Positions 15,481 through 23,307 of a DNA stretch of 41,082 bases are shown here, one piece after another. Where the stretch lies: NCBI RefSeq assembly GCF_016863495.1, contig NZ_BOOZ01000052.1:1-41082 (forward strand), in the 5' to 3' direction. A program made the position numbers and the translations under genes. Under the pieces are notes generated by a model. That model was not told where the DNA came from. It saw nothing but the letters and a program-made list of their open reading frames with translations, and did not search any database. Source of the stretch: Micromonospora andamanensis. GTDB taxonomy: Bacteria; Actinomycetota; Actinomycetes; Mycobacteriales; Micromonosporaceae. Numbering within the stretch: the stretch's first letter is position 1; each line of letters opens with the position of its first letter.

Positions 15481-16452
15481 GTGAGTCCGACCACCCCCGC
15501 CGCCGAGCCGCCCGCACGGCCCCCGGCGGCCCTCCCGACCGATCCGACGACAGAGGCCACCGAGCCCGCCGCGTCATCCACCGAGCCCGCCGGGCCGACC
15601 ACCGATCCCGCCGCGCCCGCCGCGCCTACTGACCCCACCGTGGCGTCCGCCGGGTCCGCCGAGCCGACCACCGATCCCGCCTGGCCGATCACCGGGCGGC
15701 CGGAAGGGCGTGGCCGAACAGCAGCGTTCGGGGTGGCGACGGTGCTGGTGATGGGCCTGCTGGGGGCGCCGCTGGGGTGGCTCTGGGCGGCGGTCGCGCC
15801 GGCCACACCGGTCGTCAAGAGCGCCGACGGCGCGGTCTACGGCCAGGCGCAGCCGGAGCAGCCGATCGCCGCGGACGGGTGGTTCAGCCTGCTCGGGCTG
15901 GCGTTCGGGGTGCTCGGCGCGCTCGCCGTGTGGTTCCTGCTGCGTCGCCACCGGGGACCGGTCGGGCTGGTCGTCGCGGCGGCCGGTGGGCTCGCCGCGG
16001 CGCTTGTCGCCTGGCAGGTGGGGCGTCGGGTCGGCCTGGCCGGCTACCAGCGGCTGCTGGAGACCGCCCCGGACGGCACGCGCTTCAGCAAGCCGGCCGA
16101 CCTGCGGGCCGGCGGGATCGAGCTGTTCCTCGGCGTGCTGCCGGTGCCCTACGGCAACGTGCTGCTGCCGGCGTTCGCCGCCGCGGTGATGTACACCCTG
16201 CTCGCCGGCTGGTCGCGGTGGCCGTCGCTGCGGCCGGAGCCGGAGCCGGACCTGGCCTGGCTCGCCGCGCAGCCGCCAGCGGCTCCGGAGCCGGTGGGAC
16301 CGGAGCCGGACGGGGCCTGGCGCGGGCCGCAGCCGCCGCCCATCCCGGGACCGGCGGAAGAGGTCAGTTCGGGGCCGGCGGGGGTGTCGCCAGCTCCGCC
16401 AGCGGCACCGGAACCGCCCGCACCTGGCGCAGCAGAGCCGCCTCGCGGTTGA
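15481..16452 (+). CDS. Four-helix membrane protein, DUF2567-like
   Basis: 323 aa from GTG 15481. A disordered N-terminus (residues 1-75, Pro/Thr/Glu/Asp repeats) precedes four membrane segments: ~82-105 (VATVLVMGLLGAPLGWLWAAV), ~135-155, ~160-178, and ~222-245. A polar loop between helices three and four contains FSKPADLRAGGIELFLGVLPVPYGN. The pattern resembles DUF2567 actinobacterial membrane proteins, a tentative match. The ~80-residue Pro/Glu-rich C-terminus is encoded opposite the end of the next gene (89-bp convergent overlap). Function unknown. Confidence 0.78.
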   Translation: MSPTTPAAEPPARPPAALPTDPTTEATEPAASSTEPAGPTTDPAAPAAPTDPTVASAGSAEPTTDPAWPITGRPEGRGRTAAFGVATVLVMGLLGAPLGWLWAAVAPATPVVKSADGAVYGQAQPEQPIAADGWFSLLGLAFGVLGALAVWFLLRRHRGPVGLVVAAAGGLAAALVAWQVGRRVGLAGYQRLLETAPDGTRFSKPADLRAGGIELFLGVLPVPYGNVLLPAFAAAVMYTLLAGWSRWPSLRPEPEPDLAWLAAQPPAAPEPVGPEPDGAWRGPQPPPIPGPAEEVSSGPAGVSPAPPAAPEPPAPGAAEPPRG

Positions 16453-17059
16453 GCAGGTGCAGCTCGGCGCGGAGTCGGGCCGCTGTGCTGTCGATGGCGA
16501 GCAGTCGCTGACGGTCGGCCACCGTCAACGCCGCGGTCGCGGCGACCAGATGGGACAGCACCGTCGGGTCCTCGGGCAACTGCTCGGTCAGCTGACCGGC
16601 CTCGGCCCGGATCAGGCCCAGGTACTGCCGGAAGACGGCGATCACCCGGGCGGCCAGCAGGTCGGCGGTCTCGTCCGGGCCGTCCGGCTCGGGCAGCCAC
16701 TGCACCTCGGCGGTCAGGTACGGCGCGGAGTCACTGTCGACATCACCCAGCCGGAACCGTCGCCGCCCCACTGTGACGATGTCGTAGCCCCCGTCCTCCA
16801 ACTCGGTGACCTGCCGCAGCTCGGCCGTGCAGCCGACCTCGTGCAAGGTGACAGCCGCCGCACCTGACACGTTGGCACCGGCGGCGACCTCCCAGCCGCT
16901 GCGGATGGCCACCACCCCGAACTCGCGGGGTGCGCCCTCGGGCAGCGCCATCAGATGCCGGACCAGCGCGCGGTACCGCTCCTCGAAGATGTGCAGCGGC
17001 AGTACCAGCCCCGGGAAGAGCACCGTGGCGAGCGGGAACACCGGTAGCCGTGCGGTCAC
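16364..17059 (-). CDS. Lon substrate-binding-domain protein (LON-SSB only)
   Basis: Stand-alone N-terminal domain of Lon protease without ATPase or protease parts; the function of such proteins is unsettled. RLPVFPLATVLFPGLVLPLHIFEERYRALV is the domain signature, followed by FGVVAI, a GCTAELRQV strand, and a helical C-terminal half. GTG 17059 is chosen because VTARLPVFPL is the usual N-terminus and a -10 hexamer (TACGCT) lies 7 nt upstream, consistent with a leaderless mRNA. The frame is open for 20 more codons. It is divergent from hisD and gives 231 aa. Confidence 0.88.
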   Translation of the reverse strand: MTARLPVFPLATVLFPGLVLPLHIFEERYRALVRHLMALPEGAPREFGVVAIRSGWEVAAGANVSGAAAVTLHEVGCTAELRQVTELEDGGYDIVTVGRRRFRLGDVDSDSAPYLTAEVQWLPEPDGPDETADLLAARVIAVFRQYLGLIRAEAGQLTEQLPEDPTVLSHLVAATAALTVADRQRLLAIDSTAARLRAELHLLNREAALLRQVRAVPVPLAELATPPPAPN

Positions 17060-17066
17060 GTGATCA

Positions 17067-17072
17067 AGCGTA
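17067..17072 (-). promoter_or_regulatory. -10 element for the LON-domain gene (leaderless)
   Basis: TACGCT on the minus strand, 7 nt before GTG 17059. The spacing would put transcription start at or next to the start codon. No clear -35. Confidence 0.5.
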
Positions 17073-17153
17073 GCCCGATCGGCGGGCGCGGGCGTGTCCC
17101 GGCTCACCGTCCCGGACAACGGGCGGCGACGGTCGGCCCGGCGGACGGCCGCC

Positions 17154-17159
17154 TAGACT
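17154..17159 (+). promoter_or_regulatory. -10 element of the his operon (leaderless hisD)
   Basis: TAGACT 7 nt before the hisD GTG 17167, with no ribosome site between them. The -35 region is weak. Confidence 0.55.
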
Positions 17160-17166
17160 CGCAGGC

Positions 17167-18486
17167 GTGTTGAACCGGATCGACCTGCGCGGTGGCGCGC
17201 GTGACCCGCGCCACCTGCTGCCTCGCGCCCAGCTCGACGTCTCGGTGGCGGTCGAGCGCATCCGCCCGATCGTCGCGGCGGTGCGCGAGCATGGATATCC
17301 GGCGGTCCGCGAGGCCAGTGAGCGGTTCGACGGGGTCGCCCCGGAGACGCTGCGGGTGCCCGCGGCGGCCATCGCGGCGGCGGAGGGCACGCTGGACGGC
17401 CAGGTCCGGGCGGCGTTGCTGGAGTCGATCGCCCGGGCCCGGCGGGTGCACGCCGATCAACGACGGGTCGACCACACCACCCAGGTGGTGCCGGGCGGCA
17501 CTGTCACCGAGCGGTGGATCCCGGTCGACCGGGTCGGTCTCTACGTGCCCGGTGGGCTGGCGATGTACCCGTCGACAGTGGTGATGAACGTGGTGCCCGC
17601 CCAGGCGGCAGGCGTCCGGTCGCTGGTGGTGGCCAGCCCGCCGCAGAAGGACAACGGCGGCCTGCCCGACGCCCGGGTGCTCGCCGCCTGCGCGTTGCTC
17701 GGTGTCGACGAGGTGTACGCCGTCGGCGGTGCCCAGGCGGTGGCGATGCTGGCGTACGGCTGCGCCGTCGACGCCGCCGGCAGCGCGCACTGCGCCCCGG
17801 TCGACATGATCACCGGCCCGGGCAACATCTGGGTCACCGCCGCTAAGCGGCTGCTGCGCGGGGTGGTCGGCATCGACGCGGAGGCCGGCCCGACCGAGAT
17901 CGCGATCCTGGCCGACGACACCGCCGACCCGGTGCACGTCGCCGCCGACCTGATCAGCCAGGCCGAGCACGACCCCCTCGCGGCCAGCGTGCTTGTCACC
18001 CCGTCGGTCGCGCTGGCCGACGCGGTGGACCGGGAACTGGCCCGACTGGTGCCGGCTACCAAGCACGCCGAGCGGGTCGGCACCGCGTTGGGCGGCGAGC
18101 AGAGTGGTGTGGTCCTTGTCGACGACCTGGCGGCGGGGCTGCGGGTGGTCGACGCGTACGCGGCGGAGCACCTGGAGATCCAGACCGTCGACGCCCGTCA
18201 GTGGGCGATGCGGGTACGCAACGCCGGTGCGGTATTCGTGGGCGCGTACTCGCCGGTGTCGCTCGGCGACTACTGCGCCGGCTCCAACCACGTGCTGCCC
18301 ACCGGGGGGTGCGCCCGGCACTCGTCCGGGCTGTCGGTGCAGTCGTTCCTGCGCGGCGTGCACGTGGTGGAGTACACCGAGCAGGCGCTGCGGGAGGTCG
18401 CCGGCCACGTGGTGACGCTGGCGAACGTGGAGGACCTGCCGGCGCACGGCCAGGCGGTCACCGCCCGGTTCGGGGCCACCCCATGA
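17167..18486 (+). CDS. hisD: HisD, histidinol dehydrogenase
   Basis: Zinc- and NAD-dependent enzyme that oxidises L-histidinol to histidine in two steps, the last reactions of the pathway. It is 439 aa with family stretches GLYVPGGLAMYPSTVVMNVVPAQAAGV, GPGNIWVTAAKRLL, AGPTEIAILAD, LISQAEHDP (zinc Gln and His) and GSNHVLPTGGCAR. It is the first gene of the his operon, starts with GTG directly behind a -10 box, and its stop overlaps hisC as ATGA. Confidence 0.97.
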   Translation: MLNRIDLRGGARDPRHLLPRAQLDVSVAVERIRPIVAAVREHGYPAVREASERFDGVAPETLRVPAAAIAAAEGTLDGQVRAALLESIARARRVHADQRRVDHTTQVVPGGTVTERWIPVDRVGLYVPGGLAMYPSTVVMNVVPAQAAGVRSLVVASPPQKDNGGLPDARVLAACALLGVDEVYAVGGAQAVAMLAYGCAVDAAGSAHCAPVDMITGPGNIWVTAAKRLLRGVVGIDAEAGPTEIAILADDTADPVHVAADLISQAEHDPLAASVLVTPSVALADAVDRELARLVPATKHAERVGTALGGEQSGVVLVDDLAAGLRVVDAYAAEHLEIQTVDARQWAMRVRNAGAVFVGAYSPVSLGDYCAGSNHVLPTGGCARHSSGLSVQSFLRGVHVVEYTEQALREVAGHVVTLANVEDLPAHGQAVTARFGATP

Positions 18487-19604
18487 TCGGGTTGGCCGAC
18501 CTGCCGATCCGTGACGAGCTGCGGGGGCTGTCGCCGTACGGCGCGCCGCAGCTGGACGTGCCGGTGCGGTTGAACACGAACGAGAACTCCCACCCGCTGC
18601 CGGAGGCGGTGGCCGAGGCGATCGGCAAGGCCCTCGCCGCGGAGCTGCGCGACCTCAACCGCTACCCCGACCGGGACGCGGTGGCGTTGCGGGCCGACCT
18701 GGCCGGGTATCTCGGCCACGGGCTCACCGTCGACGGGGTGTGGGCGGCCAACGGCTCCAACGAGGTCCAGCAGCAGCTGCTCCAGGCATTCGCCGGGCCG
18801 GGACGCAGCGCGCTCGGGTTCACCCCGGCGTACTCGATGCACCCGCTGCTGGCGCTCGGCACCGGCACCCGGTGGGAGCCGGCCCGCCGGGGGGCCGACT
18901 TCGCGCTGACCGCCGACGAGGCGGTCGCGCAGGTTCGCGAGCACCGGCCGGACGTGGTCTTCCTCTGCTCGCCGAACAATCCCACAGGCACCGCGCTCGA
19001 CCCCGCGGTGATCGCCGCGGTGCTCGACGTGGCGCCCGGCATGGTGGTGGTCGACGAGGCGTACGCGGAGTTCGCCCGGCCGGGCACGGTCAGCGCCCTG
19101 GCGGTGCTGCCCGGGCACCCACGGCTGGTGGTGACCCGGACGATGAGCAAGGCGTTCGGGTTCGCCGGTGGCCGGCTGGGCTACCTCGCCGCCGATCCGG
19201 CGGTGGTGGCGGCGGTGCAGCTGGTCCGGCTGCCGTACCACCTCTCCGCGCTCACCCAGGCCGCCGCGCGGGCCGCGCTGGCGCATCGCGACGCCCTGCT
19301 CGGCACGGTCGCCGAGGTCGCCGAACAGCGCGACCGCATCGTCACCGAGCTGCGCCGCCGTGGCCTACGGGTCGCCGACAGCGACGCGAATTTCGTGTTG
19401 TACGAGGTGGGTGGCGACCAGGCGGTCGCCTGGCGGGCGCTGCTGGCGCACGGCGTGCTGGTACGCGACGTGGGCCTGCCCGGCTGGCTTCGGGTCACCG
19501 CGGGCACCCGCGCCGAGACCGACGCCTTCCTCGCCGCCCTGGACAGCACTCGACGCGAGGCTTCCATCGCCCCGCAGCCGCGACCGACGAAAGGCACATC
19601 ATGA
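18483..19604 (+). CDS. hisC: HisC, histidinol-phosphate aminotransferase
   Basis: PLP enzyme transferring an amino group from glutamate to imidazole acetol phosphate. It is 373 aa and a fold-type I aminotransferase with LNTNENSHPLP, SPNNPTGTALD, VVDEAYAEF, and the PLP lysine K223 in TMSKAFGFAGGRLGYL. ATG 18483 overlaps the hisD stop as ATGA; the stop overlaps hisB ATG the same way. Confidence 0.96.
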   Translation: MIGLADLPIRDELRGLSPYGAPQLDVPVRLNTNENSHPLPEAVAEAIGKALAAELRDLNRYPDRDAVALRADLAGYLGHGLTVDGVWAANGSNEVQQQLLQAFAGPGRSALGFTPAYSMHPLLALGTGTRWEPARRGADFALTADEAVAQVREHRPDVVFLCSPNNPTGTALDPAVIAAVLDVAPGMVVVDEAYAEFARPGTVSALAVLPGHPRLVVTRTMSKAFGFAGGRLGYLAADPAVVAAVQLVRLPYHLSALTQAAARAALAHRDALLGTVAEVAEQRDRIVTELRRRGLRVADSDANFVLYEVGGDQAVAWRALLAHGVLVRDVGLPGWLRVTAGTRAETDAFLAALDSTRREASIAPQPRPTKGTS

Positions 19605-20212
19605 GCCGGACCGCCCGGGTGGAGCGGATCACCAAGGAGACCAAGGTCCTGGTCGAGGTCGACCTCGACGGCACCGGAGTGGCCGAGATCAGCACCGGGG
19701 TCGGTTTCTACGACCACATGCTGCACCAGATCGCCCGGCACGGTGGTTTCGACCTGACCGTGCGTACCGTCGGTGACCTGGAGATCGACGCGCACCACAC
19801 GATGGAGGACACCGCGCTGGCCCTCGGTGCCGCGTTCGACCAGGCGCTGGGCGACAAGGCGGGCATCCGCCGGTACGGTTCGGCCACCGTGCCGATGGAC
19901 GAGGTGCTGGTCCGGGCGGCCGTCGACCTCTCCGGCCGGCCGTACGTGGTGCACGACGAACCGCCCCTGGCGCCGTACATCGGCCCGGTGTACCCGACAA
20001 GCATGACCCGGCACATCTGGGAGTCGTTCGGCCAGGCGGCCCGGATCACCCTGCACGTGGACGTGCTGCGGGCGGCCCGGCCGGGTGGCAATCCGGACGC
20101 CCACCACGTGGTCGAGGCGCAGTTCAAGGCGGTGTCCCGGGCGCTGCGCGAGGCCACCGCCGTGGACCCGACGGCCGGCGGGGCGATTCCCAGCACCAAG
20201 GGGGCGTTGTGA
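19601..20212 (+). CDS. hisB: HisB, imidazoleglycerol-phosphate dehydratase
   Basis: Manganese-dependent dehydratase of step seven. It is monofunctional (203 aa), without the phosphatase domain of the enterobacterial fusion. Metal-binding motifs are HHTMEDTALALG and DAHHVVEAQFKAVSRAL. It starts MSRTARVERITKETKV and is coupled to hisC by an ATGA overlap. Confidence 0.97.
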   Translation: MSRTARVERITKETKVLVEVDLDGTGVAEISTGVGFYDHMLHQIARHGGFDLTVRTVGDLEIDAHHTMEDTALALGAAFDQALGDKAGIRRYGSATVPMDEVLVRAAVDLSGRPYVVHDEPPLAPYIGPVYPTSMTRHIWESFGQAARITLHVDVLRAARPGGNPDAHHVVEAQFKAVSRALREATAVDPTAGGAIPSTKGAL

Positions 20213-20246
20213 CGGGCCGGGGTACGGGGCGGCGGAGGTGTCGCCG

Positions 20247-20420
20247 ATGAGCGGCATCCTGCCCACCCTGCTGCTGATCCTGGCCGGCGTGCTCGTCGGT
20301 GGGGCGCTGTCGCTGCACCGGCAGGGGGCGCCGCGGGGCGCGGTGGTCGTTACCGCGTTGCTGGCCGTGCTGGCCACCGTCGCGGGCGTGCTCTGGCTGC
20401 TGCCGGGAGACGGGTCATGA
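20247..20420 (+). CDS. 57-aa two-helix membrane protein inside the his operon
   Basis: Starts at ATG 20247 behind GGAGGTG and ends by overlapping the hisH ATG as ATGA. It has two hydrophobic segments (ILPTLLLILAGVLVGGALSL and VVVTALLAVLATVAGVLWLL) joined by a short basic loop HRQGAPRG. No known catalytic motif. The good ribosome site and coupling to hisH support a real gene; its role is unknown. Confidence 0.75.
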   Translation: MSGILPTLLLILAGVLVGGALSLHRQGAPRGAVVVTALLAVLATVAGVLWLLPGDGS

Positions 20421-21088
20421 CCGGCCGTGCCGGCGGCGGGGCCCGGCCCGGTGGGCGGCGACGGGTGGTGGTGCTCGACTACGGCTCCGGCAACCTGCGC
20501 TCCGCCGAGCGGGCGCTGGCCGCGGCCGGAGCCGACGTGCTGGTCACCGGTGATCTCGCCGCCGCCGCCGACGCCGACGGTCTGGTGGTTCCCGGAGTCG
20601 GGGCCTTCGCCGCCTGCGTGGCCGGCATCGAGGCGATCGGCGCGGGTCCGGTGATCGCCGGGCGGGTCGCTGCGGGCCGTCCGGTGCTGGGCATCTGCGT
20701 GGGTATGCAGATCCTCTTCGAGTCCGGCGACGAGCACGGGGTGGTCACCAAGGGGCTGGGCCTGCTGCCCGGCACGGTCACCCGGCTCGCCGCCGCCCGG
20801 CTGCCGCACATGGGCTGGAACACCGTGCAGGCACCTGTCGGCTCGACGCTCTTCGCCGGGCTGCCGGCCGACAGCCGGTTCTACTTCGTCCACTCGTACG
20901 CCGTCGGCGACGCCGCCGCGCTCACCGCGTCCGGGGCGCGGGTGACCACCGCCCACCATGACTGTGACTTCGTCGCGGCGGTGGAGCGAGGCGCGTTGTC
21001 GGCCGCCCAGTTCCACCCCGAGAAGTCCGCCGACACCGGCGCCGCGTTGCTGCGCAACTGGCTGGCCACGGTGCCCGCCGGTGGCTGA
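20417..21088 (+). CDS. hisH: HisH, glutaminase subunit of imidazole glycerol phosphate synthase
   Basis: Class I glutamine amidotransferase that makes ammonia and channels it to HisF. The nucleophile is C94 in GICVGMQILFESG; the rest of the triad is H200 and E202 in QFHPEKS. GYGSGN-type YGSGNLRSAERAL is near the N-terminus. It is 223 aa and coupled to the small membrane protein upstream. HisF is not adjacent but 2.2 kb downstream. Confidence 0.96.
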   Translation: MTGRAGGGARPGGRRRVVVLDYGSGNLRSAERALAAAGADVLVTGDLAAAADADGLVVPGVGAFAACVAGIEAIGAGPVIAGRVAAGRPVLGICVGMQILFESGDEHGVVTKGLGLLPGTVTRLAAARLPHMGWNTVQAPVGSTLFAGLPADSRFYFVHSYAVGDAAALTASGARVTTAHHDCDFVAAVERGALSAAQFHPEKSADTGAALLRNWLATVPAGG

Positions 21089-21115
21089 GCCGGTGGGTGC
21101 CCCCCGTAGGGAGCG

Positions 21116-21439
21116 ATGGTGAGCAGGGAACGGGCCCAGCGTCGGGCGGCCCGCGAGGCCGAGGCGGCCCGGCAGCGGGTGCTGCGCGAGCGCGCCACCG
21201 CCCGCCGGGCACGTCGTCGGGCGCTGGTCCGCCGGGTGGTGCCGACGGTGCGCCGGGGCCGGACGGGCCGACTGCCCCGATACTCCCGGGGCGAGCGGGC
21301 CGCCATCGTGGCGCTCACCCTGGCCGCGATCACCCTCATCTGGGTGCTCGTGCCCGACCTGGCGTTGCGCGTCGGGCTGATCCTGCTGTTGCTACTCGTC
21401 CTGCCGGTGATCGTGGTGATCGCCCTGGACCGTCGTTGA
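21116..21439 (+). CDS. Arg-rich small membrane protein in the his operon, unknown
   Basis: 107 aa. The first ~60 residues are strongly basic (many Arg-Ala runs) and could bind membrane or nucleic acid. Two hydrophobic helices follow (~62-82 and ~85-104). Start ATG 21116 follows AGGGAGCG; GTG at 21119 is an in-frame alternative. It lies between hisH and hisA with short gaps. Not recognised as a named family. Confidence 0.72.
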   Translation: MVSRERAQRRAAREAEAARQRVLRERATARRARRRALVRRVVPTVRRGRTGRLPRYSRGERAAIVALTLAAITLIWVLVPDLALRVGLILLLLLVLPVIVVIALDRR

Positions 21440-21461
21440 CCATGCGAGAGGGACACGTCAC

Positions 21462-22187
21462 ATGAGCCTCACCCTGTTGCCCGCCGTGGATGTCGTCGAC
21501 GGCCAGGCCGTCCGCCTCGTGCAGGGCGCCGCCGGCAGCGAGACCGCCTACGGCGACCCGCTGGAGGCCGCGCTGGCGTGGCAGCGGGACGGTGCCGAGT
21601 GGCTCCACCTGGTCGACCTCGATGCCGCGTTCGGTCGGGGCAGCAACGCCGAGCTGCTCGCCGAGGTGGTCCGCCGCCTCGACGTCCGGGTGGAACTGTC
21701 CGGCGGCATCCGGGACGACGCCTCGCTGCGCGCGGCGTTGGCCACCGGCGCCGAGCGGGTGAACATCGGCACTGCCGCGCTCGAGGATCCGCAGTGGTGC
21801 GACCGGATCTGCGCGGAGTACGGCGACCGGGTCGCGATCGGGCTCGACGTGCGCGGTCGGACCCTGGCGGCCCGGGGCTGGACCCGCGACGGCGGCGACC
21901 TGTACGAGGTGTTGGAGCGGCTCGACAAGGCGGGCGCCTCGCGGTACGTGGTCACCGACATCACCAAGGACGGCACCATGCGGGGGCCGAACCTGGACCT
22001 GCTGCGCGAGGTGTGCGCCCGTACCGACGCTCCGGTGATCGCGTCCGGTGGTGTCTCCACCCTGGACGACCTGCGGGCGTTGGCCACCCTGGAGTCGGTG
22101 GGGGTGGAGGGGGTCATCGCCGGCAAGGCGCTCTACGCGGAGGCGTTCACCGTGGCCGAGGCCCTGGCGGTCCTCGCCAACCCGTGA
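21462..22187 (+). CDS. hisA: HisA/PriA, phosphoribosyl isomerase
   Basis: TIM-barrel isomerase converting ProFAR to PRFAR. In actinobacteria the orthologue PriA commonly also does the TrpF reaction of tryptophan synthesis. No trpF is seen in this window, so the dual role is plausible but inferred. It is 241 aa, with LLPAVDVVDGQAVRLVQG at the N-terminus and phosphate-binding loops ELSGGIRDD and VIASGGVSTLDDL. GAGAGGGA lies upstream of ATG 21462. Confidence 0.95.
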   Translation: MSLTLLPAVDVVDGQAVRLVQGAAGSETAYGDPLEAALAWQRDGAEWLHLVDLDAAFGRGSNAELLAEVVRRLDVRVELSGGIRDDASLRAALATGAERVNIGTAALEDPQWCDRICAEYGDRVAIGLDVRGRTLAARGWTRDGGDLYEVLERLDKAGASRYVVTDITKDGTMRGPNLDLLREVCARTDAPVIASGGVSTLDDLRALATLESVGVEGVIAGKALYAEAFTVAEALAVLANP

Positions 22188-22241
22188 TCCGGCTCCGGTC
22201 CGGCCGCGTCATCGTCCCGACGGCAGAGGAAGGACACTCCC

Positions 22242-23240
22242 GTGCCCACCAACCGTGAGATTCAGCTGGCCTCGCGTCCGCAGGGCTGGCCCACCGAGGA
22301 CAATTTCCGGCTCGTCACCGCCGAGGTGCCCACGCCGGGCCCGGGGCAGCTGCTGGTGCGCAACAAGTACATGTCGGTGGACCCGTACATGCGTGGGCGG
22401 ATGAACGACATGCGGTCCTACGTACCGCCGTTCGCCCTGGACGCACCGTTGGACGGCGGGGCGGTGGGTGAGGTGGTCGGCGGCGAGGTCGACGGGTTCG
22501 CCCCGGGCGACATCGTGCTGCACGGCCTCGGCTGGCGGGACTACGCGCTCGTCGAGGCGAAGGCCGCCCGGAAGGTCGAGCCGGGTCTCGCGCCGGTGAC
22601 CGCGTACCTCGGTGTGCTCGGCATGACCGGGTTGACCGCGTACGCCGGGCTGCTGGAGGTGGCCGCGATGCGCGAGGGCGAGACGGTCTTCGTCTCCGGC
22701 GCGGCCGGCGCGGTCGGCAGCATGGTCGGCCAGATCGCCCGGCTGCGCGGTGCGGGCCGGGTGGTCGGCAGCGCCGGGTCGGCGGCGAAGGTCGAGCGAC
22801 TGCTGGCGCTCGGCTTCGACGCCGCGTTCGACTACCACGACGGCCCGGTACGGGACAGCCTGCGGGCCGCCGCCCCGGACGGCGTCGACGTCTACTTCGA
22901 CAACGTCGGCGGCGAGCATCTGGAGGCGGCGATCGCGTCGATGAACCTGCACGGTCGGGCGGCGATCTGCGGCATGATCGCGCAGTACAACGACACCGAG
23001 GCGCCGGCCGCGCCGCGCAACCTGGCGCAGGTCATCGGCAAGCGGCTGACCCTGCGCGGTTTCCTGGTCAGCGATCACAACCACCTGCGGGATGAGTTCG
23101 TCCGGGAGGTCTCCGGCTGGCTGCGGGAGGGCACGCTGTCCTACGACGAGACGATCGTCGACGGGCTGGAGAACGCCCCGGCGGCTTTCCTCGGCCTGCT
23201 TCGGGGGGAGAACCTCGGCAAGATGCTGGTGCGCCTGTGA
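22242..23240 (+). CDS. NADP-dependent MDR oxidoreductase (CurA / prostaglandin reductase-like)
   Basis: Zinc-independent medium-chain reductase, family reaction NADPH-dependent reduction of enone double bonds; substrate unknown. It is 332 aa from GTG 22242, behind AGAGGAAGG. VDPYMRGRMND near residue 50 and GMTGLTAYAGLLEVA are family marks. The nucleotide site is VFVSGAAGAVGSMVGQIA, and VDVYFDNVGGEHLEAAI follows. It sits between hisA and hisF in the same direction, an unexpected place for this family. Confidence 0.9.
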   Translation: MPTNREIQLASRPQGWPTEDNFRLVTAEVPTPGPGQLLVRNKYMSVDPYMRGRMNDMRSYVPPFALDAPLDGGAVGEVVGGEVDGFAPGDIVLHGLGWRDYALVEAKAARKVEPGLAPVTAYLGVLGMTGLTAYAGLLEVAAMREGETVFVSGAAGAVGSMVGQIARLRGAGRVVGSAGSAAKVERLLALGFDAAFDYHDGPVRDSLRAAAPDGVDVYFDNVGGEHLEAAIASMNLHGRAAICGMIAQYNDTEAPAAPRNLAQVIGKRLTLRGFLVSDHNHLRDEFVREVSGWLREGTLSYDETIVDGLENAPAAFLGLLRGENLGKMLVRL

Positions 23241-23295
23241 CCGGCGGCGCACCCCGTCGAGGTGGTCGGGTCGGCGCAGGTCGTCCGGGCGGCGA

Positions 23296-23301
23296 TAGGC
23301 T
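23296..23301 (+). promoter_or_regulatory. -10 element before hisF (leaderless)
   Basis: TAGGCT, 6 nt before ATG 23308, with no ribosome site. It suggests hisF can be transcribed from its own leaderless promoter as well as the operon. Confidence 0.5.
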
Positions 23302-23307
23302 CGTCCC

